A stretch of DNA of 64,000 nucleotides from Undibacterium sp. (GTDB lineage Bacteria; Pseudomonadota; Gammaproteobacteria; Burkholderiales; Burkholderiaceae_D): the NCBI GenBank assembly GCA_030645915.1, contig JAUSNO010000021.1, positions 62,001 through 126,000 of the forward strand. The letters run 5' to 3'. The notes beneath the pieces were generated by a model. The model was not told the origin of the DNA, searched no databases, and was given only the letters and a program-made list of their open reading frames with translations. Position 1 is the stretch's first letter, and each line of letters opens with the position of its first letter. Positions 54,922-64,000 of this stretch are shown one piece after another. A program made the position numbers and the translations under genes.

Positions 54922-54955
54922 TAAAAAAACCCTGCTGAAAAGAGCAGGGTTTTTT
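54922..54955 (-). terminator. Terminator of rpmB-rpmG, bidirectional in form
   Basis: ACCCTGCT-GAAAAG-AGCAGGGT flanked by A and T runs, 18 bp past the rpmG stop. Confidence 0.92.
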
Positions 54956-54972
54956 GACTACAAGAAAAAAAT

Positions 54973-55140
54973 TTATTTAATCTTGGTTTCTTTGTAGATG
55001 ACATGCTTACGAGCTTTGGGATCAAACTTCATGATCTCCATTTTTTCAGGCATCGTACGCTTGTTTTTTGATGTGGTATAGAAATGACCTGTACCAGCAG
55101 TCGATTCCAGTTTGATTTTGTCGCGACCAGATTTAGCCAT
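54973..55140 (-). CDS. rpmG: 50S ribosomal protein L33
   Basis: 55 aa, read on the reverse strand as [20 protein letters not shown] followed by [20 protein letters not shown] and KETKIK at the end. This is the full L33 sequence without zinc cysteines. Downstream of rpmB by 26 nt, the standard rpmB-rpmG order. Confidence 0.97.
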   Translation of the reverse strand: MAKSGRDKIKLESTAGTGHFYTTSKNKRTMPEKMEIMKFDPKARKHVIYKETKIK

Positions 55141-55166
55141 GATATTTTCCTAACAGTGATTTTCGC

Positions 55167-55403
55167 TTAAACTTTTTCGCCGCGAGCACGCATATCAACT
55201 AAAACGGCATCAATACCGATTTTGTCAACAATACGCAAGCCTGCGTTAGACAGACGCAGGGAAACCCAGCGATTCTCTGATTCTACGAAAAAGCGACGAT
55301 TTTGCAGATTAGGCAAAAAGCGACGTTTTGTTTTATTGTTTGCATGGGAAACATTGTTGCCAACCATTGGCCCCTTCCCAGTAACTTGGCATACACGCGC
55401 CAT
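55167..55403 (-). CDS. rpmB: 50S ribosomal protein L28
   Basis: 78 aa, [20 protein letters not shown] and [15 protein letters not shown], the L28 hallmark. It leads the rpmB-rpmG operon. Confidence 0.97.
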   Translation of the reverse strand: MARVCQVTGKGPMVGNNVSHANNKTKRRFLPNLQNRRFFVESENRWVSLRLSNAGLRIVDKIGIDAVLVDMRARGEKV

Positions 55404-55532
55404 GTTTCACTCCTTGATATGTTTCCGAAATTGGAAAAAACGTAGTATAACGAAAATTCTATGAATTATCAATGACTTGCGAAAAACAATTGTGTCTTAT
55501 TTAATTAATAAATTTAACAATTTCAATGTTTC

Positions 55533-56207
55533 TTATATTTGACCATGTTCCGCAAAAGAATAGACCAATGGATTGGCAATAATGAAATGGTCAAGAACGC
55601 GAACATCCACCAGTGCTAACGCCTGCTTAAGCGTTTGAGTTAAGACTAAATCAGCTTGACTTGGCTCACATGAGCCAGATGGATGATTATGCGCCAATAT
55701 AATACTCGCCGCATTTTGATGAAGTGCTGCTTTGACCACTTCACGTGGATAGACGCTGGCGTGACTGAGTGTTCCTCGAAATAATTCCTCGGATGTTATT
55801 AGTCGATTCTTTATATCTAAAAATAATACAGCAAAGGATTCGTACGGCTTACTTCCGATTAATAGCTGAAGATAGTTTTTGACGGACTCCGGAGAGGATA
55901 AGGGCTCGCTTACTTTTAATTCTTCGGAAATTGCACGCTGCGCTAATTCTAGTACTGCATGCAATTGCGCATATTTGGCAGTGCCAAGACCATGTATTCC
56001 AGAAAATTCTTTAAGACTGGCAGCAAATAATCCGTTGAGCGAGCCAAAATGACTAAGCATGTCGCGACCAAGATCTACGGCGCTTTTTCCCTTTACACCA
56101 ATGCGCAAAAATACTGCAAGCAGCTCGGCGTCAGATAATGCAGCAGCACCAAACTTGATTAGCCTTTCGCGCGGGCGTTGATCTTCCGGCCAGTCGTTTA
56201 TTGCCAT
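55533..56207 (-). CDS. radC: RadC-family JAB domain protein
   Basis: 224 aa. N-terminal helix-hairpin-helix region (GIHGLGTAKYAQL) and a C-terminal JAMM/MPN domain with the metal motif LAHNHPSGSCEPSQAD (H-x-H, S, D). The historic role in DNA repair is doubtful; the true function is unsettled. Start at 56207 because AAGGA lies 7 nt before that ATG. Divergent from the FKBP gene. Confidence 0.94.
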   Translation of the reverse strand: MAINDWPEDQRPRERLIKFGAAALSDAELLAVFLRIGVKGKSAVDLGRDMLSHFGSLNGLFAASLKEFSGIHGLGTAKYAQLHAVLELAQRAISEELKVSEPLSSPESVKNYLQLLIGSKPYESFAVLFLDIKNRLITSEELFRGTLSHASVYPREVVKAALHQNAASIILAHNHPSGSCEPSQADLVLTQTLKQALALVDVRVLDHFIIANPLVYSFAEHGQI

Positions 56208-56301
56208 GAATAAATCCTTGAACAATCTAGAAAGTAGAGAAGGCGTGATTTTGATGAGCTAGCTGGCTTACAATAACGGCTTAATCGATGAAAGCTGAAT
56301 T

Positions 56302-56757
56302 ATGTCCTATTTATCAACACCTGTCGTCACTCAAGACGCCTATCTAACCCTGCATTACAGACTTTCCGGTATGGATGGTCAGGATATTATTAGTACTTTT
56401 AATGATAGTCCTGCTACCTTGCAGATGGGACAAGGTCAACTTTCGCCAGGGCTAGAGGCTGCATTGTTAGGCCTTCAGGAAGGTTCACATACGAAGCAGG
56501 AACTAAAGCCGGAAAATGCCTTTGGCCCACGTAATCCTGATTTGATACGTCATGTCTCCCTCGAAACCTTGCAGAAAAATTCTGCTTTTGGCGAACAATA
56601 TATTATTGGCGATTTAGTCGATTTTTCTGCGCCGTCAGGAGGGGAATTTGCCGGAATTTTAAAGGCAATTGACGAAAAAGGTGCTTTGTTTGACTTTAAC
56701 CATCCTTTGGCTGGTCAAACGGTAGTTCTTGAAGCAAAAATCATTGGTATTTTGTAG
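56302..56757 (+). CDS. FKBP-type peptidyl-prolyl isomerase, SlpA/FkpB-like
   Basis: 151 aa. FKBP core with an inserted chaperone flap, seen in [20 protein letters not shown] and [13 protein letters not shown]. It directly precedes ispH (5-nt gap), the same order as fkpB-ispH in E. coli. Confidence 0.93.
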   Translation: MSYLSTPVVTQDAYLTLHYRLSGMDGQDIISTFNDSPATLQMGQGQLSPGLEAALLGLQEGSHTKQELKPENAFGPRNPDLIRHVSLETLQKNSAFGEQYIIGDLVDFSAPSGGEFAGILKAIDEKGALFDFNHPLAGQTVVLEAKIIGIL

Positions 56758-56762
56758 GTTAT

Positions 56763-57698
56763 ATGGATAAAGAAATTTTACTCGCTCAGCCTAGAGGTTT
56801 TTGTGCCGGAGTCGATCGTGCAATCGAAATTGTGGAACGTGCTTTGCAACAGTTCGGCGCTCCAATTTATGTGCGTCATGAAATCGTACACAATGCCTAC
56901 GTAGTCAATGATTTAAAGCAAAAGGGGGCAATTTTTATTGAAGAATTGGATGATGTACCGACCGGTAATACAGTGATTTTTTCGGCGCATGGTGTTTCGC
57001 AAGCTGTACGGGATGATGCAGCGTTACGCGGTTTAACTGTATTTGATGCAACCTGTCCATTGGTAACAAAAGTGCATATTGAAGTTGCTAAAATGCGGCG
57101 AGAAGGCCGCGAAATTATTATGATCGGTCATCATGGCCATCCTGAGGTGGAAGGCACGATGGGGCAGAGCGATGGCGGCATGCATTTGGTTGAGACGGTT
57201 GATGATGTTGCAGAACTTTGTGTAACGGATCCTGATCTGTTGGCGTATGTTACTCAGACTACGTTGTCTGTTGATGATACTTTAGATATTATCGCTTCAT
57301 TAAAGTTGAAATATCCAAACATTCGTGAACCTAAAAAAGGTGACATATGTTACGCAACAACTAATCGCCAAGAAGCCGTTAAATTTATGGCACCAAGAGT
57401 TGACTTAGTCATTGTAGTTGGAAGTGCTAATAGCTCTAATTCAAATCGATTGCGAGAAGTTTCACAAAAAATGGGTACGGTTTCATTTATGGTAGATAAC
57501 GCTGAGCAAATTAATCCTGAGTGGATTGTCAATTGTGATCGAATTGGTGTTACTGCCGGTGCTTCTGCTCCTGAAGTACTGGTAAAGCAAGTTATTGATC
57601 GGCTGAGAGATTTTGGTGCAAAAAGCGTCAGAATACTTGATGGTGTGGAGGAGAATGTGACATTTCCCATGCCCAAAGGTCTTACTGGCTTTAAATGA
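56763..57698 (+). CDS. ispH: 4-hydroxy-3-methylbut-2-enyl diphosphate reductase
   Basis: 311 aa Fe-S enzyme of the MEP isoprenoid pathway. The three cluster cysteines are in [25 protein letters not shown] and [11 protein letters not shown]; the TNRQEAV motif follows. Length typical. Confidence 0.97.
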   Translation: MDKEILLAQPRGFCAGVDRAIEIVERALQQFGAPIYVRHEIVHNAYVVNDLKQKGAIFIEELDDVPTGNTVIFSAHGVSQAVRDDAALRGLTVFDATCPLVTKVHIEVAKMRREGREIIMIGHHGHPEVEGTMGQSDGGMHLVETVDDVAELCVTDPDLLAYVTQTTLSVDDTLDIIASLKLKYPNIREPKKGDICYATTNRQEAVKFMAPRVDLVIVVGSANSSNSNRLREVSQKMGTVSFMVDNAEQINPEWIVNCDRIGVTAGASAPEVLVKQVIDRLRDFGAKSVRILDGVEENVTFPMPKGLTGFK

Positions 57699-58160
57699 TC
57701 TAACCGTACGCAAATCATCGAGATTCGTCTACTCTGGTCAGCATGAATATGTTTGAGGCGCGGGAGTGTTTTCTTGTGTTGTTGCCAGCTATCAAAATAC
57801 GATATTGGCAATGTGGCAAAAAAACATCAAATGTCATCTTTAAAGAAAAATATCTTTTATGATGCAACGATATTTTATTTTAAGCTCTTCAGTGTTTCGA
57901 TTGAGGTAATGCAACGTTACTATGTTCTACATAGGGCTCATAGTGCGTTTGTTTTAATTTTCTCTGCGGTTAATACGTATTTCTTGCTTCAGCAAAAGCT
58001 GTCACGCTTTGTAGCTGATGTGATTTACGTTACTTTGGCTTTTGGGACGGATATACTCGAACTTACGATAACAGCGGATTTTGCTAAAGGCCTTTGACTT
58101 AAGTTTTACCTTCCACCTTCCTTTAATCAATTTTAGCGTAAGACATTACATTCGGTTTAG
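57699..58160. other. Gap between ispH and livH, no supported gene
   Basis: A 114-codon frame from TTG 57753 has no ribosome site and no recognisable product. A terminator-like hairpin at 58161 suggests that something upstream is transcribed, either an ispH 3' tail or a small RNA, but nothing more can be supported. Confidence 0.4.
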
Positions 58161-58190
58161 CGGCACTCCATTGAATAGGGTGCCGTTTTT
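58161..58190 (+). terminator. Terminator-like hairpin upstream of livH
   Basis: CGGCAC / GTGCCG with a 13-nt loop, followed by TTTTT. Confidence 0.8.
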
Positions 58191-58282
58191 GCTATGTGAA
58201 ATAAATTTCTTGGGAGAAAATGCCTGAGTTTCGCATCATGTTTTGATTTAAATTTTGTATTGTCTATAGAAAGAAAAACAGC

Positions 58283-59212
58283 ATGGATACTTTTATTCAG
58301 CAAATTATTAATGGCTTAGTGCTAGGCAGCATGTATGCTTTAGTCGCTTTGGGTTACACCATGGTTTACGGTGTTTTAAACCTGATCAACTTTGCACATG
58401 GTGATGTGCTAATGGTCGGTGCAATGGCTGGATTGAGTATTTTAAAATTGTTGCAAGTCGTAGCGCCTGACCTTCCAGGTATCGTTATGTTGATGATAGC
58501 GATTCTCGGCGCGATACCAGTTTGTATCGCTGTCAACGTATTGATAGAAAGAGTCGCATACAGACGTTTGCGAAATGCCCCGCGTCTAGCACCTCTTATC
58601 ACCGCAATCGGGATATCCATTTTAGTGCAGACCTTTGCGATGATGATTTGGGGACGCAGCCCGATTCCTTTCCCTTCCATTATGCCTTCGACACCGGTGA
58701 GTATCGGTGGAGCCGTGATTTCACAGACACAAATTCTTCTTTTAGTGCTCGCTACACTGGCAATGGTCGGATTGGTATTGTTAGTTGAAAAAACAAAAAT
58801 GGGCCGTGCGATGCGTGCTACTGCCGAGAACCCACGTGTTGCCGGATTGATGGGGGTTGACTCAAACAAGGTCATCGTTGCAACTTTTGCCATCGGTGCG
58901 GCGCTGGCTGCGATTGCAGGCGTGATGTGGGCTGCCAACTACTCATCGGCTCAATTCGCCATGGGGTTTGTACCCGGATTAAAGGCATTTTCTGCAGCTG
59001 TTCTTGGCGGTATTGGTAATATTTATGGTGCCATGGTTGGTGGAATTATTCTGGGACTAATTGAGAGTCTAGGTGCAGGATACATTGGCGATTTGACCGG
59101 TGGTGTTTTGGGAAGTCACTATCAAGACATTTTTGCTTTTGTTGTGTTAATTATTGTTTTGACTCTGCGTCCATCCGGCATCATGGGTGAACGTGTTGCC
59201 GATCGTGCGTAA
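58283..59212 (+). CDS. livH: Branched-chain amino acid ABC transporter permease LivH
   Basis: 309 aa inner-membrane protein, about eight spans. MDTFIQQIINGLVLGSMYAL and NLINFAHGDVLMVGA are family signatures, as is AFSAAVLGGIGNIYGAMVGG. First gene of livHMGF. No substrate-binding livK is in the window. Confidence 0.95.
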   Translation: MDTFIQQIINGLVLGSMYALVALGYTMVYGVLNLINFAHGDVLMVGAMAGLSILKLLQVVAPDLPGIVMLMIAILGAIPVCIAVNVLIERVAYRRLRNAPRLAPLITAIGISILVQTFAMMIWGRSPIPFPSIMPSTPVSIGGAVISQTQILLLVLATLAMVGLVLLVEKTKMGRAMRATAENPRVAGLMGVDSNKVIVATFAIGAALAAIAGVMWAANYSSAQFAMGFVPGLKAFSAAVLGGIGNIYGAMVGGIILGLIESLGAGYIGDLTGGVLGSHYQDIFAFVVLIIVLTLRPSGIMGERVADRA

Positions 59213-59223
59213 GGAGAAGATTG

Positions 59224-60414
59224 ATGTCAAATCTATTTAATGTGAAAAATAATCCTGCTAAGGCATATGCAAGTTTTGCTGTTTTAGGAATCTTGCTCCT
59301 GCTTTTCCCTTTTGTTGCATCCAATTTTGGTAACTCCTGGGTGCGTATTATTGACTTTGCTTTGCTCTATATCATGCTGGCACTGGGGTTGAATATCGTT
59401 GTTGGTTTTGCTGGATTGCTTGATCTTGGTTACATTGCTTTTTATGCTGTAGGTGCTTACTTAGCTGCTCTTTTCGGCTCTCAGCAATTTGCTGTGGTAC
59501 TTGAATCTTTTGTTAATAATTATCCGGCGCTTGGGAATTTTTTGGTCACTGTATTTGGTCCTGAAATTACGCAAAATGGTATTCATCTTTCAGTTTGGTT
59601 TATTGTCCCGATGGCTGCGGCAACCGCTGGTTTGTTTGGTGCGCTGCTCGGAGCACCAACCTTAAAATTACGTGGTGATTACTTAGCCATTGTTACATTG
59701 GGTTTTGGTGAAATTATTCGTATTTTTATGAATAATTTAAATTCCCCAATTAACTTTACGAACGGGCCACAGGGCATCAATATGGTCGACCCTGTTCGGA
59801 TCTTTGGTGTGTCTTTGGCGGGAGAGACAGGTTCAAATGCAACCGTGCATATTGGCAGCTTCAGCATGCCATCTGTCAATGCTTATTACTTTTTGTTTTT
59901 GAGTTTATGCATTGCGATAGTTATTATTTCCATTCGACTTCAGCATTCTCGCCTAGGACGTGCATGGGTAGCAATTCGCGAAGACGAGATTGCTGCAAAG
60001 GCAATGGGTATCAATACCCGAAACATGAAATTATTGGCCTTTTCCATGGGGGCTTCGTTCGGTGGTGTTTCTGGTGCGATGTTTGCTTCATTTCAAGGAT
60101 TTGTTTCTCCTGAGTCTTTTTCTCTAATGGAGTCCATCGTTATTCTAGCAATGGTGGTATTGGGCGGTATTGGACATATTCCAGGCGTTATTCTTGGCGC
60201 CGTCTTACTGGCCGCATTGCCTGAAGTATTGCGCCATGTAGTAGAGCCGGTACAAAATCTCATATTCGGAAAAATCTGGATTGAAGCAGAAGTTTTGCGT
60301 CAACTATTGTATGGTTTCGCGATGGTTGCAATTATGTTGAATCGCCCTTCCGGGTTATGGCCAGCGCCAAAACACGAAGACAGGCTCACCAGCACCAATG
60401 AAGCTGCGGCATAA
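59224..60414 (+). CDS. livM: Branched-chain amino acid ABC transporter permease LivM
   Basis: 396 aa. VGFAGLLDLGYIAFYAVGAY and TLKLRGDYLAIVTLGFGEI mark the family. AAGGAG 7 nt before ATG 59224 is better placed than for TTG 59221. Eleven bases after livH. Confidence 0.95.
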   Translation: MSNLFNVKNNPAKAYASFAVLGILLLLFPFVASNFGNSWVRIIDFALLYIMLALGLNIVVGFAGLLDLGYIAFYAVGAYLAALFGSQQFAVVLESFVNNYPALGNFLVTVFGPEITQNGIHLSVWFIVPMAAATAGLFGALLGAPTLKLRGDYLAIVTLGFGEIIRIFMNNLNSPINFTNGPQGINMVDPVRIFGVSLAGETGSNATVHIGSFSMPSVNAYYFLFLSLCIAIVIISIRLQHSRLGRAWVAIREDEIAAKAMGINTRNMKLLAFSMGASFGGVSGAMFASFQGFVSPESFSLMESIVILAMVVLGGIGHIPGVILGAVLLAALPEVLRHVVEPVQNLIFGKIWIEAEVLRQLLYGFAMVAIMLNRPSGLWPAPKHEDRLTSTNEAAA

Positions 60415-60425
60415 GGAATATTGAT

Positions 60426-61196
60426 ATGACTGAACAGACTATATTAAAAATTGAAGGTGCCAATAAACGTTTTGGTGGCTTGCAGGCTTTATCTAATGTT
60501 GGTATTAATATCAAGCAGGGGCAGATTTACGGACTAATTGGCCCAAATGGTGCAGGTAAGACTACTTTTTTCAATGTGATTACTGGTTTGTATCAGCCAG
60601 ATACTGGTACTTTTGAACTTGATGGGAAACCATACTCACCTTCTGCGCCACATGAAGTCGCAAAGGCTGGAATTGCCCGTACCTTTCAGAATATTCGTCT
60701 TTTTGGTGAAATGACTGCATTAGAAAACGTCATGGTGGGAAGGCATATTCGGACTCATCAGGGCGTATTTGGTGCGATTTTCAGACATGCTGCAGCGCGT
60801 AAAGAGGAAGCGGAAATCCGTAGCCGCGCACAAGAGTTACTTGATTTTGTTGGAATCGGGAAGTTTGCCGATCGTACTTCAAAATTTTTGTCGTATGGTG
60901 ATCAACGTCGACTTGAGATTGCACGTGCATTGGCCACGGATCCAAAACTGCTTGCTTTGGATGAGCCTGCAGCAGGCATGAATGCGACTGAAAAGCTGGC
61001 GTTACGTGAATTACTTGTCAAAATAAAAGCCGAAGGTAAAACGATTTTACTTATTGAACATGACGTTAAGTTAATGATGGGATTGTGTGATCGGATGACG
61101 GTGCTCGATTACGGAAAACCAATTGCGGAAGGATTACCCGCTGAAATTCAGAAAAATCCAGCTGTAATTGAGGCATATTTGGGAGGTGGGCACTAA
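60426..61196 (+). CDS. livG: Branched-chain amino acid ABC transporter ATPase LivG
   Basis: 256 aa. Walker A GPNGAGKTTFFN, signature FLSYGDQRRLEIARAL, Walker B LLALDEPAAGMN, and the C-terminal LivG tail. Its stop overlaps the livF start by one base. Confidence 0.96.
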   Translation: MTEQTILKIEGANKRFGGLQALSNVGINIKQGQIYGLIGPNGAGKTTFFNVITGLYQPDTGTFELDGKPYSPSAPHEVAKAGIARTFQNIRLFGEMTALENVMVGRHIRTHQGVFGAIFRHAAARKEEAEIRSRAQELLDFVGIGKFADRTSKFLSYGDQRRLEIARALATDPKLLALDEPAAGMNATEKLALRELLVKIKAEGKTILLIEHDVKLMMGLCDRMTVLDYGKPIAEGLPAEIQKNPAVIEAYLGGGH

Positions 61197-61921
61197 TGGT
61201 TGATCATGTATTGAAAATCAGCAATCTTAAGGTCGCCTATGGCGGTATTAAAGCGGTCAAGGGAATTGATCTTGAAGTAAATAAGGGAGAATTGATTACC
61301 TTGATTGGTGCAAATGGTGCTGGAAAAACCACGACGCTTAAAGCCATTACAGGTACTTTACCAAGTTGTAGCGTAGAAGGTGATATCGTCTACAAAGGAA
61401 AATCGATTCGGAACACGACTTCGTTTCAATTGGTGAATGATAATTTAGCCATGGTTCCAGAAGGTCGTGGTGTTTTTACGCGTATGACGATTCATGAAAA
61501 TTTAATGATGGGTGCATACACGCGAAATGACAAGGCTGGTGTTAATCTTGATATTGAGAAATGGTTTTCAGTGTTTCCTCGTTTGAAAGAACGAGCAGCA
61601 CAATTAGCAGGTACATTGTCTGGTGGTGAGCAGCAAATGCTCGCAATGGCGCGCGCTCTTATGAGTCACCCTAATTTATTGTTGCTCGATGAACCATCAA
61701 TGGGATTATCTCCGATCATGGTTGAGAAGATTTTTGAGGTGGTTCGTAATGTTTCTGCTCAGGGAGTGACCATTTTATTGGTTGAGCAAAATGCGAAACT
61801 TGCATTGCAAGCGGCACATCGTGCCTATGTGATGGATTCTGGTTTAATTACGATGAGCGGTAATGCGAAAGAAATGCTGAATGATCCAAAGGTACAGGCT
61901 GCATACTTGGGCGAAGGCTGA
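61196..61921 (+). CDS. livF: Branched-chain amino acid ABC transporter ATPase LivF
   Basis: 241 aa. Walker A GANGAGKTTTLKA, signature LSGGEQQMLAMARAL, Walker B LLLLDEPSMGLSP. Last gene of the livHMGF operon, closed by a strong terminator. Confidence 0.96.
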   Translation: MVDHVLKISNLKVAYGGIKAVKGIDLEVNKGELITLIGANGAGKTTTLKAITGTLPSCSVEGDIVYKGKSIRNTTSFQLVNDNLAMVPEGRGVFTRMTIHENLMMGAYTRNDKAGVNLDIEKWFSVFPRLKERAAQLAGTLSGGEQQMLAMARALMSHPNLLLLDEPSMGLSPIMVEKIFEVVRNVSAQGVTILLVEQNAKLALQAAHRAYVMDSGLITMSGNAKEMLNDPKVQAAYLGEG

Positions 61922-61940
61922 TGTGAAAATTAAGTAACTT

Positions 61941-61972
61941 AAAAAAAGCCCCGAAATTTCGGGGCTTTTTTT
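61941..61972. terminator. Bidirectional terminator between livF and phasin gene
   Basis: AAAAAAAGCCCCGAAA joined directly to TTTCGGGGCTTTTTTT, perfectly symmetrical, serving both converging genes. Confidence 0.95.
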
Positions 61973-61985
61973 AATAAAACTAAAT

Positions 61986-62555
61986 TTATTTCTTAGATGC
62001 AGAGCGTGGTGTTGCTTTGACTGCCGCTTGTGTGATCTGATTTACAGCACTGTTCATGTTTGTCTCGATCACTTCAACTGCTTGTTTAGTTGTCTTGCTC
62101 AATTGATCGTAGCCGGCATTAGCGTTGCCAATCGCTGACTTTACAAATTCCACAACGCCTTCAGAACCAGCAGGGGCATTTTTTGATACTTCTTCAAATA
62201 GTGCCAATACTTTACGATTGGTTTCGGTGAGCTGAGTTTCTGCTGCTTGGGTGAACTCTGCTTGGGTGTTTGATGCGATAGTCGCCAGATGACGACCATA
62301 TGCTAAAGCCTTCTCAGCTGTAGGTTGTACCTGAGCAGTGGATAAACTAAAGAATTCTTGAGGATCTTTTGCAGAAAACAATTGTTTTGCTGCAGCAGTA
62401 GATTCTTCAAAAGAAGTTTTGACTACAGTCATGTTAAGTTCAATAAATTTCTCTACACCTTCAAATGCTTTGCCCGTGAGCGCAGTCATGAGCGCGAGTT
62501 GTGTGTCGAAATTTGCTTTTGTCGCGGTAGAAAACTGTTCAGGTACTGTAAACAT
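61986..62555 (-). CDS. phaP: Phasin (PHA granule-associated protein)
   Basis: 189 aa, all-helical. MFTVPEQFSTATKANFDTQL, with LTGKAFEGVEKFIELNMTVV and a C-terminus TPRSASKK, the phasin_2 family pattern of betaproteobacteria. It coats polyhydroxyalkanoate granules. AGGAG precedes the ATG. Two PhaR-like boxes lie upstream. Confidence 0.93.
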   Translation of the reverse strand: MFTVPEQFSTATKANFDTQLALMTALTGKAFEGVEKFIELNMTVVKTSFEESTAAAKQLFSAKDPQEFFSLSTAQVQPTAEKALAYGRHLATIASNTQAEFTQAAETQLTETNRKVLALFEEVSKNAPAGSEGVVEFVKSAIGNANAGYDQLSKTTKQAVEVIETNMNSAVNQITQAAVKATPRSASKK

Positions 62556-62621
62556 GGATTTCTCCTAAATGGAAGATGGGACAATCAAGTAAAAAGCACT
62601 AAATTATTAAAAAAGCAAATT

Positions 62622-62690
62622 TTGTGCGGCGCAATATAATGCATTTTATTGATTAAATAAACTAAGTCAAGTGAATTTTGTGCGCTGCAA
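62622..62690 (-). promoter_or_regulatory. Two PhaR-like boxes upstream of the phasin gene
   Basis: TTGTGCGGCGCAA (62622-62634) and TTGTGCGCTGCAA (62678-62690) fit the TGCRNYGCA pattern I recall for the PHA repressor PhaR. A TATATT -10-like sequence on the minus strand abuts the first box, so binding there would block transcription. The rest of the 62556-62915 gap is AT-rich without genes. Confidence 0.6.
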
Positions 62691-62915
62691 TAATTTGATT
62701 GAACTTTCTTTTCAAATGTTTACTCATGAGAAATATATGAAAGTTTCCGCTGTAAATTACACTTAACTTGTTCCGATTATCTAAGTTAATTGTGACTGCC
62801 AAATGAAATAAAGTGAATATGATAGACTTAAGAACGATATATTTTCCTTGAATGTGAAGTTACATTTGTTAAGTAAAATTTAACTTTGGGTCTTAAGAGA
62901 TAGAAGCGAACTGAT

Positions 62916-63350
62916 ATGAGCATTGAAGCAAAACAGCGGAGTGATTTTCAATATTTTCATGCAATTCAAACACGGTGGATGGATAACGATGCATATGGGC
63001 ATGTGAATAATGTGATTTATTACAGTTGGTTTGATACCGTGGTAAACCAGTTTTTGATTGTCAATGGCGCTCTAAACATTGCCGTTAGTCAGACCATTGG
63101 TTTGGTAATTGAGACGCAATGTAATTATTTGGCGTCAGTATCGTTTCCTGATGTAATCACTGCCGGAGTATGTGTCAGTAAGCTGGGTAATTCAAGCGTA
63201 CGCTATGAAGTCGGTATTTTCAGGAACAACGATAATTTTGCGTCAGCACAAGGACACTTTGTTCATGTTTATGTTGATCGTGAAACTCGAAAACCTACCC
63301 CTATCCCTGCTCAGACTCGTCATTTGTTACAAACAATCCAATCAAAATAA
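62916..63350 (+). CDS. Acyl-CoA thioesterase, hot-dog fold (YbgC/4HBT-like)
   Basis: 144 aa. TRWMDNDAYGHVNNVIYYSW holds the Asp and the HVNN helix of the 4-hydroxybenzoyl-CoA thioesterase family. It hydrolyses an acyl-CoA; specificity unknown. The nitroreductase gene starts 2 nt after its stop. Confidence 0.9.
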   Translation: MSIEAKQRSDFQYFHAIQTRWMDNDAYGHVNNVIYYSWFDTVVNQFLIVNGALNIAVSQTIGLVIETQCNYLASVSFPDVITAGVCVSKLGNSSVRYEVGIFRNNDNFASAQGHFVHVYVDRETRKPTPIPAQTRHLLQTIQSK

Positions 63351-63352
63351 TC

Positions 63353-64000
63353 ATGATCAATAGCGCAATTCAGCAATCGGTAGACGATACCATCACTTCC
63401 AGACGTTCTATTCGTGCATTTTTATCTCGGACTGTAAATCAAGATGATATAAAAGAAATATTAGAAGTATCCGCAAGAGCGCCGTCCGGCAGCAATACCC
63501 AACCGTGGAAAGTGTATGTACTTACCGGTGAAACGCTCAAGGCTTTAACAAGTCAAATAATTGCTGCACATAATGATGCGGAAGTTTCAAAAACGCACCT
63601 GGAAGAATATAACTACTATCCCGTCAAATGGATTGCGCCGTATGTTGATCGGCGTCGTAAGATTGGGTGGGACTTGTACTCTTTACTTGGCCTTGGCAGA
63701 GAAAATAAATCTGGCATGCAGGCACAGCATGGTCGTAACTTTGTTTTTTTTGATGCGCCAGTCGGACTTATTTTTACTATCGATCGAGTAATGGAACAAG
63801 GATCGTGGCTTGATTATGGAATGTTCTTGCAAAATATCATGCTGGCAGCGCGCGCGCGCGGTTTGGACACTTGTCCACAAGCGGCATTTACGCAATATCA
63901 TAAAATCATTGAAACTGTTTTACAGTTGCCTGAAAATGAAATGCTAGTTTGTGGCATGTCACTTGGTTATGCTGATCCGGAAAAAATTGAAAATACTTTA
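63353..64000 (+). CDS. Nitroreductase family protein, 3' end outside the window
   Basis: 216 codons are open to the right edge without a stop. It begins MINSAIQQSVDDTITSRRSI, followed by RAPSGSNTQPW (FMN-binding region), then MLAARARGLDTCPQAAF and VCGMSLGYADP near the end. The full protein is probably only a few residues longer. FMN enzyme reducing nitro or quinone compounds with NAD(P)H. Coupled to the thioesterase gene. Confidence 0.92.
   Translation, partial: MINSAIQQSVDDTITSRRSIRAFLSRTVNQDDIKEILEVSARAPSGSNTQPWKVYVLTGETLKALTSQIIAAHNDAEVSKTHLEEYNYYPVKWIAPYVDRRRKIGWDLYSLLGLGRENKSGMQAQHGRNFVFFDAPVGLIFTIDRVMEQGSWLDYGMFLQNIMLAARARGLDTCPQAAFTQYHKIIETVLQLPENEMLVCGMSLGYADPEKIENTL

Noticed and set aside
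57753-58097. 114-codon frame between ispH and livH
   Set aside because: Starts with TTG, lacks a ribosome site, no family resemblance; kept only as a gap note.

Overview
The window looks like chromosome from a betaproteobacterium of the order Burkholderiales, most like Oxalobacteraceae (Undibacterium or a relative). This placement is inferred from the gene complement and order (exbB-exbD-lpxK-ycaR-kdsB-adk, livHMGF, phasin, K+-independent H+-pyrophosphatase, PEP-CTERM-associated acyltransferase), not from a marker search. No rRNA, tRNA, CRISPR array or prophage was seen. Both ends cut genes: a LysR-type regulator on the left and a nitroreductase on the right.

1-8.4 kb: acyl-chain and acetyl-phosphate metabolism (histidine phosphatase, acyl-CoA dehydrogenase, acyl-CoA synthetase, a fused MaoC/phosphotransacetylase, acetate kinase), a YhcH-like protein and two small membrane proteins. 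8.4-14.9 kb: a leftward group (exosortase-associated acyltransferase, S1/P1 nuclease, SppA), then prfC and a DUF1275 membrane protein.

15.4-36.3 kb: an amino-sugar (chitooligosaccharide / N-acetylglucosamine) locus. A TonB-dependent receptor would bring oligosaccharide across the outer membrane. An ABC importer (binding protein, two permeases, ATPase) and AmpG-, POT- and NagX-type membrane proteins handle the inner membrane. A GH3 hexosaminidase releases GlcNAc, and a BadF-type kinase, NagA and a SIS-type NagB-II convert it to fructose 6-phosphate. A GntR/UTRA regulator is encoded in the operon. The receptor and the kinase operon share a near-identical promoter with tandem ATACC boxes touching a TTGACA -35.

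28.8-31.8 kb: an AT-rich islet of orphan genes interrupts this locus. It lies between two direct copies of a broken REP-associated tyrosine transposase (RAYT) element. Four or more other palindromic repeat classes are scattered through 8-38 kb, including a family of about 90-bp hairpins in four copies.

36.4-47 kb: housekeeping genes (DMT exporter, sodB, xseA, exbBD, lpxK, ycaR, kdsB, adk, hppA). The 0.8-kb gap between xseA and exbB holds five degenerate repeats built around DnaA-box-like TTATCCACA dyads. 47-64 kb has clearly lower GC: a probable isoleucine/fatty-acid dehydrogenase behind a perfect 20-bp palindrome, patatin, a barnase/barstar-like pair, purN, rsmB, an MscS channel, a desaturase, rpmG-rpmB, radC, an FKBP, ispH, livHMGF, a phasin behind two PhaR-like boxes, a thioesterase and the nitroreductase.

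No single large novel system is demonstrated. The strongest leads are the RAYT-bounded islet, the dispersed hairpin family, the DnaA-box repeat array and the shared amino-sugar promoter.
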